From Cydia pomonella (Eukaryota > Arthropoda > Insecta > Lepidoptera > Tortricidae): a stretch of 64,000 bases of DNA. A program made the position numbers and the translations under genes. Location of the stretch: NCBI RefSeq assembly GCF_033807575.1, contig NC_084703.1, positions 7,936,001 to 8,000,000 on the forward strand. Reading direction: 5' to 3'. The notes under the pieces are model-generated. The model saw only the letters and a list, made by a program, of their open reading frames with translations, had not been told where the DNA came from and made no database searches. Shown in pieces: positions 36,690-46,710 of this stretch (within the stretch, counting starts at the first letter, position 1; each line of letters begins with the position of its first letter).

Positions 36690-36791
36690 ATATGTCGAGG
36701 GCGCGCGCGGACGTGGCCAGGAGCAGCGCAGCTACCACACACGGCACCATCTCGCCGCGCTCACTTCACCATCTCTACCTACGCCGCATGT
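36690..36791 (-). CDS. Ddr: Discoidin domain receptor, exon with start codon and signal peptide
   Basis: This minus-strand exon has a good acceptor (gtttgtttattacag) at its left end in reading direction and a consensus donor (ATAT/GTAAGTG) at the other. The ATG at 36750-36748 opens a frame of 20 codons plus one base, MVPCVVAALLLATSARALDI. It is a typical secretory signal: short n-region, hydrophobic VVAALLLA core and a small-residue A-R-A cleavage motif. Splicing to 15222-15327 completes a serine codon and runs straight into the discoidin domain, giving a receptor that starts at the plasma membrane's outer face. The part from 36791 to 36751 is 5' untranslated and contains two upstream ATGs with tiny frames. 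The presence of an acceptor means at least one further 5' untranslated exon lies to the right; I could not place it. Confidence 0.85.
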
Positions 36792-37130
36792 CTGTAATAA
36801 ACAAACAAACAGGTAAATAACATATATCCTGAAACAAGTAAGCTGTAAAGAATAAATAGAGGGCTTAGATATTACTTAAATATTATCCTAAGCCGGTGAG
36901 ATTTACGCTACCATATAATTATTATTTGTTCTATGTATAAATCTATCATATTTGTTGTGCTACGTGCCGGGTCCGGTTTCGAATCTCTGCCGAATTAAAT
37001 TCCACTCGGATTAATATCTGACACCAGTAATTCTTAAACTTTACTTTTAGTCAAACTAAACTGTAAAATTAACTAAATTTAATGGTTTAAAAAAAAAATC
37101 GAATTATGACTATAACAGTATTATTATCTG
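36792..37130. other. Ddr 5' UTR intron, nothing recognised
   Basis: Begins at the acceptor CAG of the signal-peptide exon. No further exon or repeat was seen before the MITE at 37133. Confidence 0.4.
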
Positions 37131-37132
37131 TA

Positions 37133-37317
37133 CCCCTAGTGTAAATATTTTCGACAGCGAAACGTGACGTACGCGTTTGCGTTAAATCTCATTTTGTATG
37201 GGTTTTTGAACAGCGCGCCAAGCGGGACGTTTTGGAAAGTCAAAAATCTCATACAAAATGACACTTAACGCAAACGCGTACGTCACGTTTCGCTGTCGAA
37301 TATATTTACACTAGGGG
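37133..37317. mobile_element. 185-bp MITE with CCCCTAGTG ends (twin 1)
   Basis: TA at 37131-37132 and 37318-37319 flank a 185-bp element. Its ~55-bp arms begin cccctagtgtaaatattttc and continue with gacagcgaaacgtgacgt and acgcgtttgcgtta. A second copy of the same length and almost the same sequence lies at 41795-41979. There is no open frame: a non-autonomous Tc1/mariner-type element. Confidence 0.92.
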
Positions 37318-38199
37318 TACTGAACCTAAAGAGCGTTCCAAATGTTGAGATATAGTATATAGGTATACACCCGAAAGTATCCCCCGCTTCAACATTAGCA
37401 AAAGTAATTAAATCTAGCGTAGGTAACCACCGTTGCGGTCGGGAAAAAATGCTAGATGTACATTATTTCACGTCGGACACGAGATTGGGGTCTATACGAA
37501 ACCGTCAGCAGCAGAAACTGAGGTGACGCGGCAAGTGTGAAATGTATTATGCTGAGCTTAAGAGGAAATGCAGTCGAAATAGGTAAATTTTTTTTTAAAT
37601 TGTTGTCTCACGTCTGTGCATGAAAGGGGCTACTCCGTTCGGACTACGCATAAAATATGCTGGAAATCCCAATTATCTTCCTTCATAGCTTGATCAATAT
37701 CAATAGTAATTATATAAATGCTAACTGCAAATATAATTTTCACATCACGCATACAGAAAAGGGCTTTTTCTTCCGTGCTAGGAGAGATCAAGTAGCAGTT
37801 TTCCTCCCTGCTAGGAGGACCAAAGTAGCACTTTTCTTATCTAGGACATTTTCCATAAAATTTTTTTAGCTAAAATAATGTTTTGATACATAATAATTTC
37901 CTCATAGGTGATGTCAAAAGCAGTAGGTATGTGGCACATAGCAGCGAAATTATTTCCACCTTGGGCGTTAATACTTGATTCCACTACGCTCAGGATGCAA
38001 TGTACGCCCTCGTCGTAAATACGTAATTTCACTCCCTTGTGACACAATCTACTATTTAAAGAGTTGAGCCATATTTTGCTTTATTGATAAAACAACATGT
38101 GACTTATGCAATAATGTTCATAATGCATTACGAAAACAGGGGTGAAATAGTATCCGCTTTCCCAATAGATGCAAAGGACCTCTTCGAATTCCATTCAAC

Positions 38200-38418
38200 G
38201 AGCTTCGCACGCGTCCTAAAACTATTCAGTTGGTGGAGTTTAAATTGGAAGTGCTCTTGTTAGGTCACAGTTAGGTTCCAGCCAATACGCTTGAATTTAT
38301 AACATTTCGAGTGTTTGCGGTGCGTCTATCTAAATCTATTGTTTCTGATCAATAATGTGCTTTTAAGTGGTGATTTTCGATAGTGGTGATTAAATCTTAC
38401 TAAAGTTAGTGAACTCGA
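38200..38418 (+). promoter_or_regulatory. Candidate promoter and 5' UTR for the exon at 38419
   Basis: It contains an initiator-like TCAGTT at 38226-38231 and is richer in GC than its surroundings. A TGA lies in frame nine bases before the ATG at 38419, which supports that ATG as a true start. No TATA box or DPE is evident. Confidence 0.3.
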
Positions 38419-38483
38419 ATGGCAGAGATTGACGAATTGAAAGCCCTGGCGTCCGACGCACAACACAACCTTCCGGAGATAAG
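38419..38483 (+). CDS. Probable first coding exon of an unidentified gene
   Basis: ATG at 38419 opens 21 codons plus two bases, then a strong donor (ATAAG/GTTAGT). The peptide begins MAEIDELKALASDAQ and ends NLPEI. It is hydrophilic and acidic, with helix-favouring residues, and has no signal peptide, so it would be an intracellular protein. Mixed GC-ending codons (ctg, gcg, tcc, gac, ccg) and an upstream in-frame stop make a real start exon plausible. It lies about 1.6 kb from the Ddr signal-peptide exon, on the opposite strand. The two could share a control region, or this gene could lie within the Ddr 5' UTR intron. I found no downstream exon and do not recognise the protein. Confidence 0.45.
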
Positions 38484-39131
38484 GTTAGTTCCATTATGTA
38501 TCGGAGTATTGAGGAGTCTGCATTGAACACATCCCAGATAGTTTCAAACAGGTATCTGCAAACGTTAAATGTTCTTTATAGGAATTTGAATCTTATTCCA
38601 AAGATTCAAGACGTCTGTTTATATACATTAATATGATTTGTCCATTGAGTACGTATTGGTAAAGATAAACTACATATAATGAATCCGGTAAGATATGATT
38701 TGACTACTCAGATAAGCGAGATCCCTGAACCAATTAAATGTCTCCTACATTTCTTTATTTGTCTGTAAATACTACCTACGTTTCATTTAACATTAGAAAC
38801 ACTAATACGAGGTTTTTTACAAGGCAACGTTCCACGATATAAATGAAAAAGCCTAATTTTCTAGATATGTAGGTAATCAAAAAGATTTGCATATTGTAGC
38901 AATACTACTTGTAAAGAGAGAAAGCACAAATAAAAATACGGAAGATTGTTTATATATATATATCTCTGGAAAAGTTTGAGCACTCTCCATTTTTTTTCTT
39001 TATTTAACGAGCTTAGTCTAAAAGACGATGCCGCTCAATAGTACACATCGAGAAGTAGCACTCTCCATAAGGACACCTAATGGGTCTGTCATAAGAACAA
39101 GCATATATAAAGTGTTTACGGTTGGGAATAT
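38484..39131. other. Non-coding, nothing recognised
   Basis: AT-rich DNA with no repeat or exon that I can support. Confidence 0.4.
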
Positions 39132-39490
39132 GTACGAGACGATACATAAGAAATTATAATGACATCTATCAAAAGGGTCAACTTAAAGTCAGTGCAGAAC
39201 TAAGCACAAGCGCTAACGGTATACGAAGCTTTAAATATACCTACATTTGTAATGAAGTACTTAATAAAAGAGTGGAAATATAGTTATGTTTTCTATAATA
39301 AAAAATAATGCAACATATTTAGATATAGAAAAATTAACTATCTTTCCAGTCGTTTATTAACTACTACATTACAAATGTATATTTAAAGCTTCGTATACCG
39401 CACCGTTAGCGCTTGTGCTTAGTTCTGCACTGACTTTAAGTTGACCCTTTTGACAGATGTCATTATAATTTCTCATGTACGGTCTCGTAC
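39132..39490. mobile_element. 359-bp foldback element with ~135-bp arms
   Basis: The left arm gtacgagacgatacataaga ... atttgtaatg is mirrored by the right arm ending cggtctcgtac. Long identical blocks include aaagtcagtgcagaactaagc and acaagcgctaacggt. The loop of about 85 bases is AT-rich. It is the largest hairpin in the window; it has no coding capacity and no clear target duplication. Confidence 0.88.
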
Positions 39491-39915
39491 AATATCTATA
39501 TGAGCATTAAAAAAATAATGTGGGTCATACTGAACAACGTTTATTATGGGGCCAACTCGAAAAAAAACAGCTGATCCATAGAAAACGATGACATGTGATT
39601 CGCCAAAATGTATAAGACAATTTGTATATTATGATCAAAGTTGCACAATATACGAGTAGAATGGTACAAGAAAATAGAAAGTCCGAATCATGTTTTTTTA
39701 TACCGAACATTGATCATATTATTCTTTCTATGTGTGTGCTGTGTTTAAATGTAGACCAATCTAACCACAGGTTGGTATCTAGGTACCGGGTCCTTTATTC
39801 ATTATTATCTTTAACGTTTCTTCCGGTGGTAAACAAACAGTAAAATACGTGAGAACAGCTGGAAGAGCATTGCCTAGTCAGCTTCGCACTCGACAGAGAT
39901 TTCTGGATGCGGGGT

Positions 39916-40010
39916 ACAGTCAGCGTCAAATACTTTGTAGCAACCAAAGTAGCCATATAGTTCGGTACACCATATATTTAGTATGGTGTACCGAACTATT
40001 TGGCCACTTT
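39916..40010. mobile_element. Hairpin element around tagttcggtacacc
   Basis: Arms aaagtagccatatagttcgg / tacaccatata and their mirror (39946-40010) pair over about 30 bases around a 5-base loop. It is preceded by tacagtcagcgtcaaatac, which appears to be the start of the same element. Confidence 0.75.
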
Positions 40011-40785
40011 ACACACGTACACGTCTACATAATGAGTACCATTATTGACCATCCGTAAACTTTATTGCAATAAGATAACGGCTACCAGCGATCTGTTAAA
40101 ATAAAGTCTTCCACAAGCTGAAGGGCCACTCTTTTTATATGACTGATAATTTCGACCTGCTTCAAATAATTAAATCTGTATCAGTGGAATTATATAAAGT
40201 TAAACACATAGTACATAAATGACTGTCAATCGTAATATTTTTCCTGAATAACCAAATAACTTTTATAGAAACCCAAAGCAACTTATATAAATGAAAATGT
40301 ATCATTACACGTAATAAAGGTAAAACACGAAATGAGACAAGTTAAATATGAAAACTGGCCAACTTTAGTTAGAAGCTCGAGACACGGGGCAGTCGGGGTG
40401 AGCTGCGAAAAGGCTTATGGACACAGGAGAAATGAGTCCCTAGGGACCTTTTACCCGAAAAGGCTTGGGTAATATACACTCTGTCATCGTTTGTTGCACT
40501 TCAGAGCGCGTCTGCGAGAGGGCGTCAAAGCCTCTGCTACTAACAAAACTAAACATGAAACAAGTGTATAATGCATATACCGGTCTCTACAATTGTGGTA
40601 GTATATTATATACTAACTTTATTAATAAACAAATATGTATATAGTATTTGCCTTGGCTTCATGTACTCGTACTTGGACGGAATATACTTTGTACTGTCAG
40701 CACCAATACTAACGGATGAAACAACGCCCAAAATGTGTCAGCCATCACCGTGGAATACTTTACCAGGTACAGATACATTATTTGA

Positions 40786-40875
40786 GTGTCATCCACGATG
40801 TCACGCAAATTTGTCAAATCTAACCTTTAATAACATGACATTACGAATCAAGGCTCACGTCTCCGTGAATGACAC
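40786..40875. mobile_element. 90-bp MITE, family D (copy 2)
   Basis: gtgtcatccacgatgtcacg ... ctccgtgaatgacac, in reverse orientation to 18449-18538. The cores match as taacctttaataacatgaca. Confidence 0.8.
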
Positions 40876-41701
40876 GATCTATAAGAGTCTTTTTCTTCAA
40901 GAGTCATATCTCTTTTTGTTAAGTAATTAGACTTTAGAGAATGGTAGACACTTTTGACACATGATTTGATCCGCTATTTTTGATGCTAGCTGTACTGTAC
41001 ACAAAAACTTTATAGCTTTATTACATTGTCTACAATGCATTTTTAATGTATATTACTCATGCGAAAATATAAAATTTCGTTTAACTCAAAGTGGATTTAC
41101 ATCTAGTGGAGACACATCGCAACTTTTAAAATTATGTATTTGGTGATATTCATGCGATATCAGGTCATATTTGTTTGGAACGCACCTCTTTGTAATATTT
41201 ACACAAACGTAGGATATATAAACATATGATAAACAAACTGCAAAGTTCACCAGCTTCATGCAGGCACATTATGACCAAAAGTAACTTACGGGAACAATAA
41301 GCACCAACTTTTGTTTTTCGGTATGTGTACAAGCCTGAGTTGCCAACAGTCGTGACTATTACTGTTAGTCTCCACTAGTCTTAAGTGCATTCCTGCCCCG
41401 GATAGAAAATAAGTTTTATTTACAAACAATATGTATACATAACTAATGTATGAAAAACATTTTTATTGTGACTTTTCTAGTTCCCTAACTTATCTAGGTT
41501 CCTAATTAACCTAGGTTTTTAATACGTTTAGTATGAAACCCTACATTTATGTCAGCGAACTCTCCTGTTCCGTTTTTCGACTTTTCCAAAGCTCTAATTG
41601 TAATGTTTCATATAGTGTTATCAATATCATCCTAAAGCTTGAAATGAATGATTGGCGTAAAAAAGAGCGTGTGAAAAATTCAACTGTTTGTCGTGCAGTT
41701 C

Positions 41702-41791
41702 GTGTCACCCACGATGACGCACAGATTTGTCAAATCTAACCTTTAATAAGATAACATTACGAGTCAAAGCACCTGTCTCCGTGAATGACCC
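41702..41791. mobile_element. MITE family D (copy 3), abutted by a second MITE
   Basis: gtgtcacccacgatgacgca ... gtgaatgacc. It is cut at its right end by the 185-bp MITE at 41795; the text cgatctat, which follows copy 2 directly, resumes only after that MITE (41983-41990). This is a nested insertion. Confidence 0.78.
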
Positions 41792-41794
41792 GTA

Positions 41795-41979
41795 CCCCTA
41801 GTGTAAATTTAGTCGATAGCGAAACGTGACGTACGCGTTTGCGTTAAGTCTCATTTTGTATGGGTTTTTGAACAGCGCGCCAAGCGGGACGTTTTGGAAA
41901 GTCAAAAATCTCATACAAAATGACACTTAACGCAAACGCGTACGTCACGTTTCGCTGTCGAAAATATTTACACTAGGGG
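41795..41979. mobile_element. 185-bp MITE with CCCCTAGTG ends (twin 2)
   Basis: Same length and nearly identical to 37133-37317, with TA at 41793-41794 and 41980-41981. Differences between the twins are a handful of bases near the ends (such as aaatttagtcgatagc against aaatattttcgacagc). Confidence 0.92.
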
Positions 41980-42257
41980 TACCGATCTATTCTATACCTA
42001 CTAAATGTACGGAAAAAAGATCTCCCGATTGTGACTTTTCTAGTGCCTTACGGTCTCGAAGACGATTGTGGATTAGGAATTGGAATTTGAAAAGGAAATT
42101 ACATCGATTGGCACAAAAAATACAAATTTGACGATTTTATGTACAGATTTTATATCATACATTTGCTTTCAAAATCTCTGTCAGTAATTGTTAATTAAAG
42201 ATATAGGAAAGGCCTTCTAAGGGCATTTTGGCGTAGCACCGCGGGATCTGGTAGCAT

Positions 42258-42405
42258 TTTTTTTATACGACGTCGGTTAGAAACAAGCATACGGCCCGCC
42301 CGATGGTAAACAGTCACCGTAGCCTATGGACGCCTGGAGTCCAGAGCTGCCTTCAGTACCCCATTCCAAAACTCGTGTTGGAGGCAAAATTAGGATAGGA
42401 GTAAG
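42258..42405 (+). repeat. Repeat family F, copy 2
   Basis: acgtcggttagaaacaagca / tacggcccgcccgatggtaa / acagtcaccgtagcctatgg, as in 20514-20712. It then diverges into ccagagctgccttcagtacc. Confidence 0.7.
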
Positions 42406-43320
42406 GTTGCAGTCAATAAACATGCAATAACAACGTACAACACTTACTTTCAACTTACATAAACATTTTCCTGTTCACAAGGTTCGGTTTAGTGAAGTTC
42501 TGAGGCAGCGCTCAACGATGCAACACGTGTATGTATAACCTCCTTAGATAAGGATAGTACTGGAATAGTGTACAAATAACACTTATCACTTGACTAACTT
42601 GAATGTTACGACTTAGCACTCGGTTTGTAAGCACATTAGTACAATTTTTATGTTTTTTTTATCACGCGATGAGACTGCAACGAAAGGTTTTTACACACTT
42701 TACGAATATTGACCTGTTTGGAACTTACAAACAAATGGACAAATGACTGATTAAAATTATTTATTTCATAACTGCACTGAAATTTTAGTTAAAAAAAAAG
42801 TTGTTCATCAATTACATCCTAAAAAGTAGGTACTCTTATACCTTTGTCTGGTTTTGGTCGCGTTCATTTAAAATTCGAAACTTTTAATGTATCTGTCTAA
42901 ATTTTATCTCTAAATTGAGAAAAATAATAATTTGAAAATTGGTCGTTACAATTAGTATCTTTCGACTATAACGAAAGCACTTAGAATATCAATATAGAGA
43001 TGCACTATCATCAACTCATCGTACGAGTATAGCACTAGGGCAACCTAGAATACCTAGAGCGCGCGACTGAGGCGGGCGCCTAGCCTCGAAGCCTTCAGCG
43101 TACTAATGAAACTTAACGTGAAACAAGTGTAAACGCAGCTTCACATACATGCACTACGGTGCATCTACGTGTTACTAGTTTCTAACTTAGTAGATTCCAG
43201 TGGCTCCCTGACTCAACGAAGCATCAACACCGCCTATTTAGCCAAACATATTGAAAACTTAACTCCTAAGTGCTAATCCAGATTCGCGTCAGTCGTTGCT
43301 TTCAATGCTCAGACTCTCGA
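42406..43320. other. Non-coding, nothing recognised
   Basis: No supported feature. Confidence 0.4.
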
Positions 43321-43581
43321 CGACCGGTCTGGCCTAGTGGGTAGTGACCCTGCCTATGAAGCTGATGGTCCCGGGTTCAAATCCTGGTAAGGGCATTTAT
43401 TCGTGTGATGAGCATGGATATTTGTTCCTGAGTCATGGGTGTTTTTTATGTATTTAAGTATTTATATATTATATATATCGTTGTCTAAGTACCCACAACA
43501 CAAGCCTTATTGAGCTTACTGTGGGACTTAGTCAATTTGTGTAATAGTGTCCAATAATATTTATTTATTTATTTATTTATA
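43321..43581 (+). mobile_element. tRNA-derived SINE, family S1 (copy 1)
   Basis: The head resembles a tRNA, with an A box in ggcctagtgggtagtgaccc and a B box gggttcaaatcc about 30 bases on (RNA polymerase III promoter). The body contains gagcatggatatttgttcct and acaagccttattgagcttac, and the tail is (ttta)n. It is nearly identical to 56291-56563. It depends on a partner LINE's reverse transcriptase; the partner is not identified here. Confidence 0.9.
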
Positions 43582-44170
43582 ATGCATAATGTAGTTCTAT
43601 TAGTAAGTTAAATATTGAACACGAGAGTGATAATACCCGACCGATTATAATCCCGAATTTGCAATATTCTTACCCCCGGAGTTACACACAATGTTTTTCA
43701 TCACAGTTGCGAAGAAAAAACTAAATTTTAAGGGAAATAATTCTTAAATATGGTGAAATTTCAAACATTCGTCCGCCATATTGTCATTGTTTGACAGGTT
43801 AGGCACCGAAAGCACAGACCTATCTGGCATTCAGCCACGATTGAAATTTGTGTAAAAATATATGAAACGGCTATTCAATTAATGAAATTAAATCTTTTTA
43901 AACAAACAAAAATATTAAATTAGAAACATCAGTATTTTCAAAGTAAACCTACATGGTTAGTATGAATTAGTAAGAGAATTAAAAAAAAGATATTTAAGAT
44001 AGGGAGTTGTATTTTTTTTCACAATCTATAACTCCCCCGGGAACAATATATGCCTTTGTTATTCAGAACCCTGCAAGAAATAAGATATTTTTCGAGCAAG
44101 TGTGATGAAAAATATTTACCTCCGCAATACTTTAAGTATATTAGTAAACCTCGCTCCTTGCCTAACCTTG

Positions 44171-44432
44171 ACGGCCTCCTAGCCTAGTCTGTTCGGTAGT
44201 GACCCTGCCTACGAAGCCTTCGAATCTTGGTAAGGACATTTTATTTGTATGTTTCACACAAATATTTATTCCTGAGTTATGGATGTTTTCTATGTACAAA
44301 TACAAGTAATTATATATAACTATATATTAAAGGTATATGTCGTCGTCTAGTACTCACAACACAAGCCTTAATGAGCTTGCTGTGGGACTGGGGCGATCTG
44401 TGTACGGTTGTCCTATAATATTTATTTATTTT
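44171..44432 (+). mobile_element. tRNA-derived SINE, family S1 (copy 2, old)
   Basis: A diverged copy: gtgaccctgcctacgaagcc, a shortened B-box region (ttcgaatcttgg), cacaacacaagccttaatga and gcttgctgtgggact, with a tail atttatttatt. Part of the tRNA-like head is deleted. Confidence 0.85.
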
Positions 44433-46000
44433 CAAGGCAGACTTATTTGCCAAAATTTGACGTAATCTTTCAAGGAGCTTGAAAGTCCATTTGTGTAAAC
44501 CACTGAAAATAAGCACTTTACGTATGTACATAATTATTGCCTTTTGCTGTCCCACACACGCTCGGTCGCCTAGACTAGCTAACATGACTGTTTATGTTTA
44601 GGTAGATATGTCAGACATAAGCTATAAAGTATTAGTCCCTCTCACAACTCTCATACTAGCCAGTAAGGGACGCATATCGTGTTGCTACATATATTGACGA
44701 GTCAATCAATTGGATAAGATCGTGAGCAGAGATGTCGGCTGTCTAGCCTGCGTTTCTCATATCAAGCCAATAATGCAAATTGTTTCGATAATGCACCTTA
44801 CTAGGGTTAAAGGGTTTTGGAGCATATGGAAGTAAATGTGAATCATTTAGTAACATTTCAAATTTCGACGTTCCCTGACTTTAAAAGTGACGCATTTTCA
44901 TAGCTCTTGAGTATATTTTGCTACTTGGACAGAACGTTACGAGAAAAAACATCAATTAAGCAAATAAGTGTAAATAAAAAATAAAGGCTTTCACAATTTG
45001 TTTTACTTGTAAATTTAGTAACGAAATTATTCTTTTTCTTTCGTCTGGGAGCACAATTAGTGGGGTCGGAAGCAATTAGGTTTTTTTTTTTCATTCCGGC
45101 TAGTGGCATTGTTGACTACATATTATTATTTACGTATTAGATATTTCATTTCATTGAAAAATACTTGTCTGGGACAATTTGGAACTAGGGAAATGTTAAG
45201 ATTTGATTCGTTTTTCCCACCGTAATAATCGGGAGTAAGGTGAAATACCTTAACAGACTCATTTACGCAACAATAGCAAATTGAACCTACTGTAGCCATA
45301 GAAGAGTTCAAATTTGTATGGCAGGTCATTTATGTACATTACGAAGACAGAAGTTTGCGAACCGATAAGTGGGTTAAAAGGGACTAAAAGTTTTTTTAAG
45401 GGTATATGTGCAAGTTTGTTGTGGGAGATTTGAAATGTGGTACGTAGAGGGACTTATTTACGCTGGCCATGATCCTTGCAAATATGTACTTATGAATGAT
45501 GTAGGTATACAATTGAAAGGAAGCTTACTTGAGGGCAAACTTTGCGTCAGAGGAACGCCAAGGACGGGTTGTGTGGGCAACGAAATAAATCATAGAAAAT
45601 CAAAAGAAGTAGGTGAATGAGCGAGTGAGTTTACAAAATCGGTAGAGACGAAGTCTACGCGTGACAAAATTAAATTTATAACTAGAGTTTAATACCCAGA
45701 ACAAAAGGTCCTAATGTCCACCATCCAAAGAAATTGTAGCGATTGGGTTTGATATCAATAGTGAAGCAAATACGATTAAAATGTTTGTTTTGAAATCGAA
45801 TAAAATGTAATTAGTACTTACTACGGGTAGGACTGTGAGCTTTACGAGGATAAGAGATAAGAGGGTGTAAAGAATTCTAAGAGATTTCTGCTCTCGAATA
45901 AGACTCTTTGCTTGGGTATGATAAAGTAGTGAGAGAAGTGGTAAAACAATCTCAAAACTGAATTACTTGGCAGCAAAGTTTGTTTAACCTTCGTGATTTT
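44433..46000. other. Non-coding, nothing recognised
   Basis: Short frames only; no repeat or exon supported. Confidence 0.4.
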
Positions 46001-46005
46001 AGAAA

Positions 46006-46401
46006 TTGAACCACGAGCGTAGCGAGAGATTAGCAGGAGGAGCACACCCTCTTGTAAAACAAATTAGGCTGGACACATGTGTGGATACACTGGCGCCGTT
46101 CCATCTTCATCGCACTTCCATCTCACCGGGTGCGGCGGCGGATGCAGCTGAGCGAAGGAAATGGTCTAAGTACAGCCGTATCGGCCAAGAATATAATTTT
46201 ACCTCTTTTGGTGTGGAATCACTCGGCCCGTGGGGTCCTGGTGCCCTGACGTTTTTTGGGGCTTTGTCAAAGAGGCTGGTGGATGCGACTGGGGACCGTA
46301 GGGCTGGCAGCTTCCTCGCACAGCGCATTAGTATTGCAATTCAGCGGGGTAATGCTGCCAGCATCTACGGCACCTTGTCGAGAAGTGAATTTTCATTTTA
46401 G
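46006..46401 (+). pseudogene. C-terminal remnant of a non-LTR retrotransposon polyprotein
   Basis: The open frame from about 46060 to the TAG at 46399-46401 reads DTCVDTLAPFHL, SPGAAADAAERRKW, then FGVESLGPWGPGAL, TGDRRAGSFLAQR and ISIAIQRGNAASIYGTL. This pattern (DTL-A-P, A-A-E-R-R-K-K/W-Y, FGxExLGPWG, QRISIAIQRGNA) is the C-terminal tail that follows the reverse transcriptase in some LINE polyproteins. The RT itself is absent, so this is a 5'-truncated copy. The clade cannot be told from the tail alone. The 3' untranslated part seems to follow to about 46560. Confidence 0.7.
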
Positions 46402-46539
46402 TTTAGGTTAAGAGTTTTTTTTTCTAATTATTATTAATAATTTAGATCATTATATTTTAGTTCAGTTTATAAATTTTGATTCAATATTTATATTTATTTG
46501 TTTCATAATGTTTCCGTTAAATTAACAAAGTTGGGAGTT

Positions 46540-46702
46540 AATAACTACTAATTAAAAAAATAAAAATCCCCTTCGTTATATCTACATATGCCAACAATAT
46601 CCGTTTTATGCCAAAAATGCTAAGAACCGCCACAAGAAAACTCGTAACAAAACAACGCGTCGAAATCGGCCCATCCGTTGAAGAGACAGATGCCTCAGAG
46701 AG
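46540..46702 (+). repeat. Repeat interrupted by the transposon (left part)
   Basis: tcgaaatcggcccatccgtt and the gagagacagacag run that ends here resume after the transposon as gcagacacccagacagacgg and tttggcgtcaaacatataaa (49565-49640). Joining the two sides restores a continuous gacagacaggcagac run. Confidence 0.65.
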
Positions 46703-46710
46703 ACAGACAG
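46703..46710. repeat. Left 8-bp target duplication of the transposon
   Basis: acagacag, repeated at 49557-49564. The target is itself an acag repeat, so its exact length is ambiguous. Confidence 0.7.

Noticed and set aside
36930..37010. tRNA-like B box (gggtccggtttcgaatctctg)
   Set aside because: The B-box match is poor and no A box lies at the right distance.
43321..43400. Functional tRNA gene
   Set aside because: A and B boxes are present but the arms do not form a proper cloverleaf, and the sequence continues into a SINE body with a repeat tail; two more copies exist.
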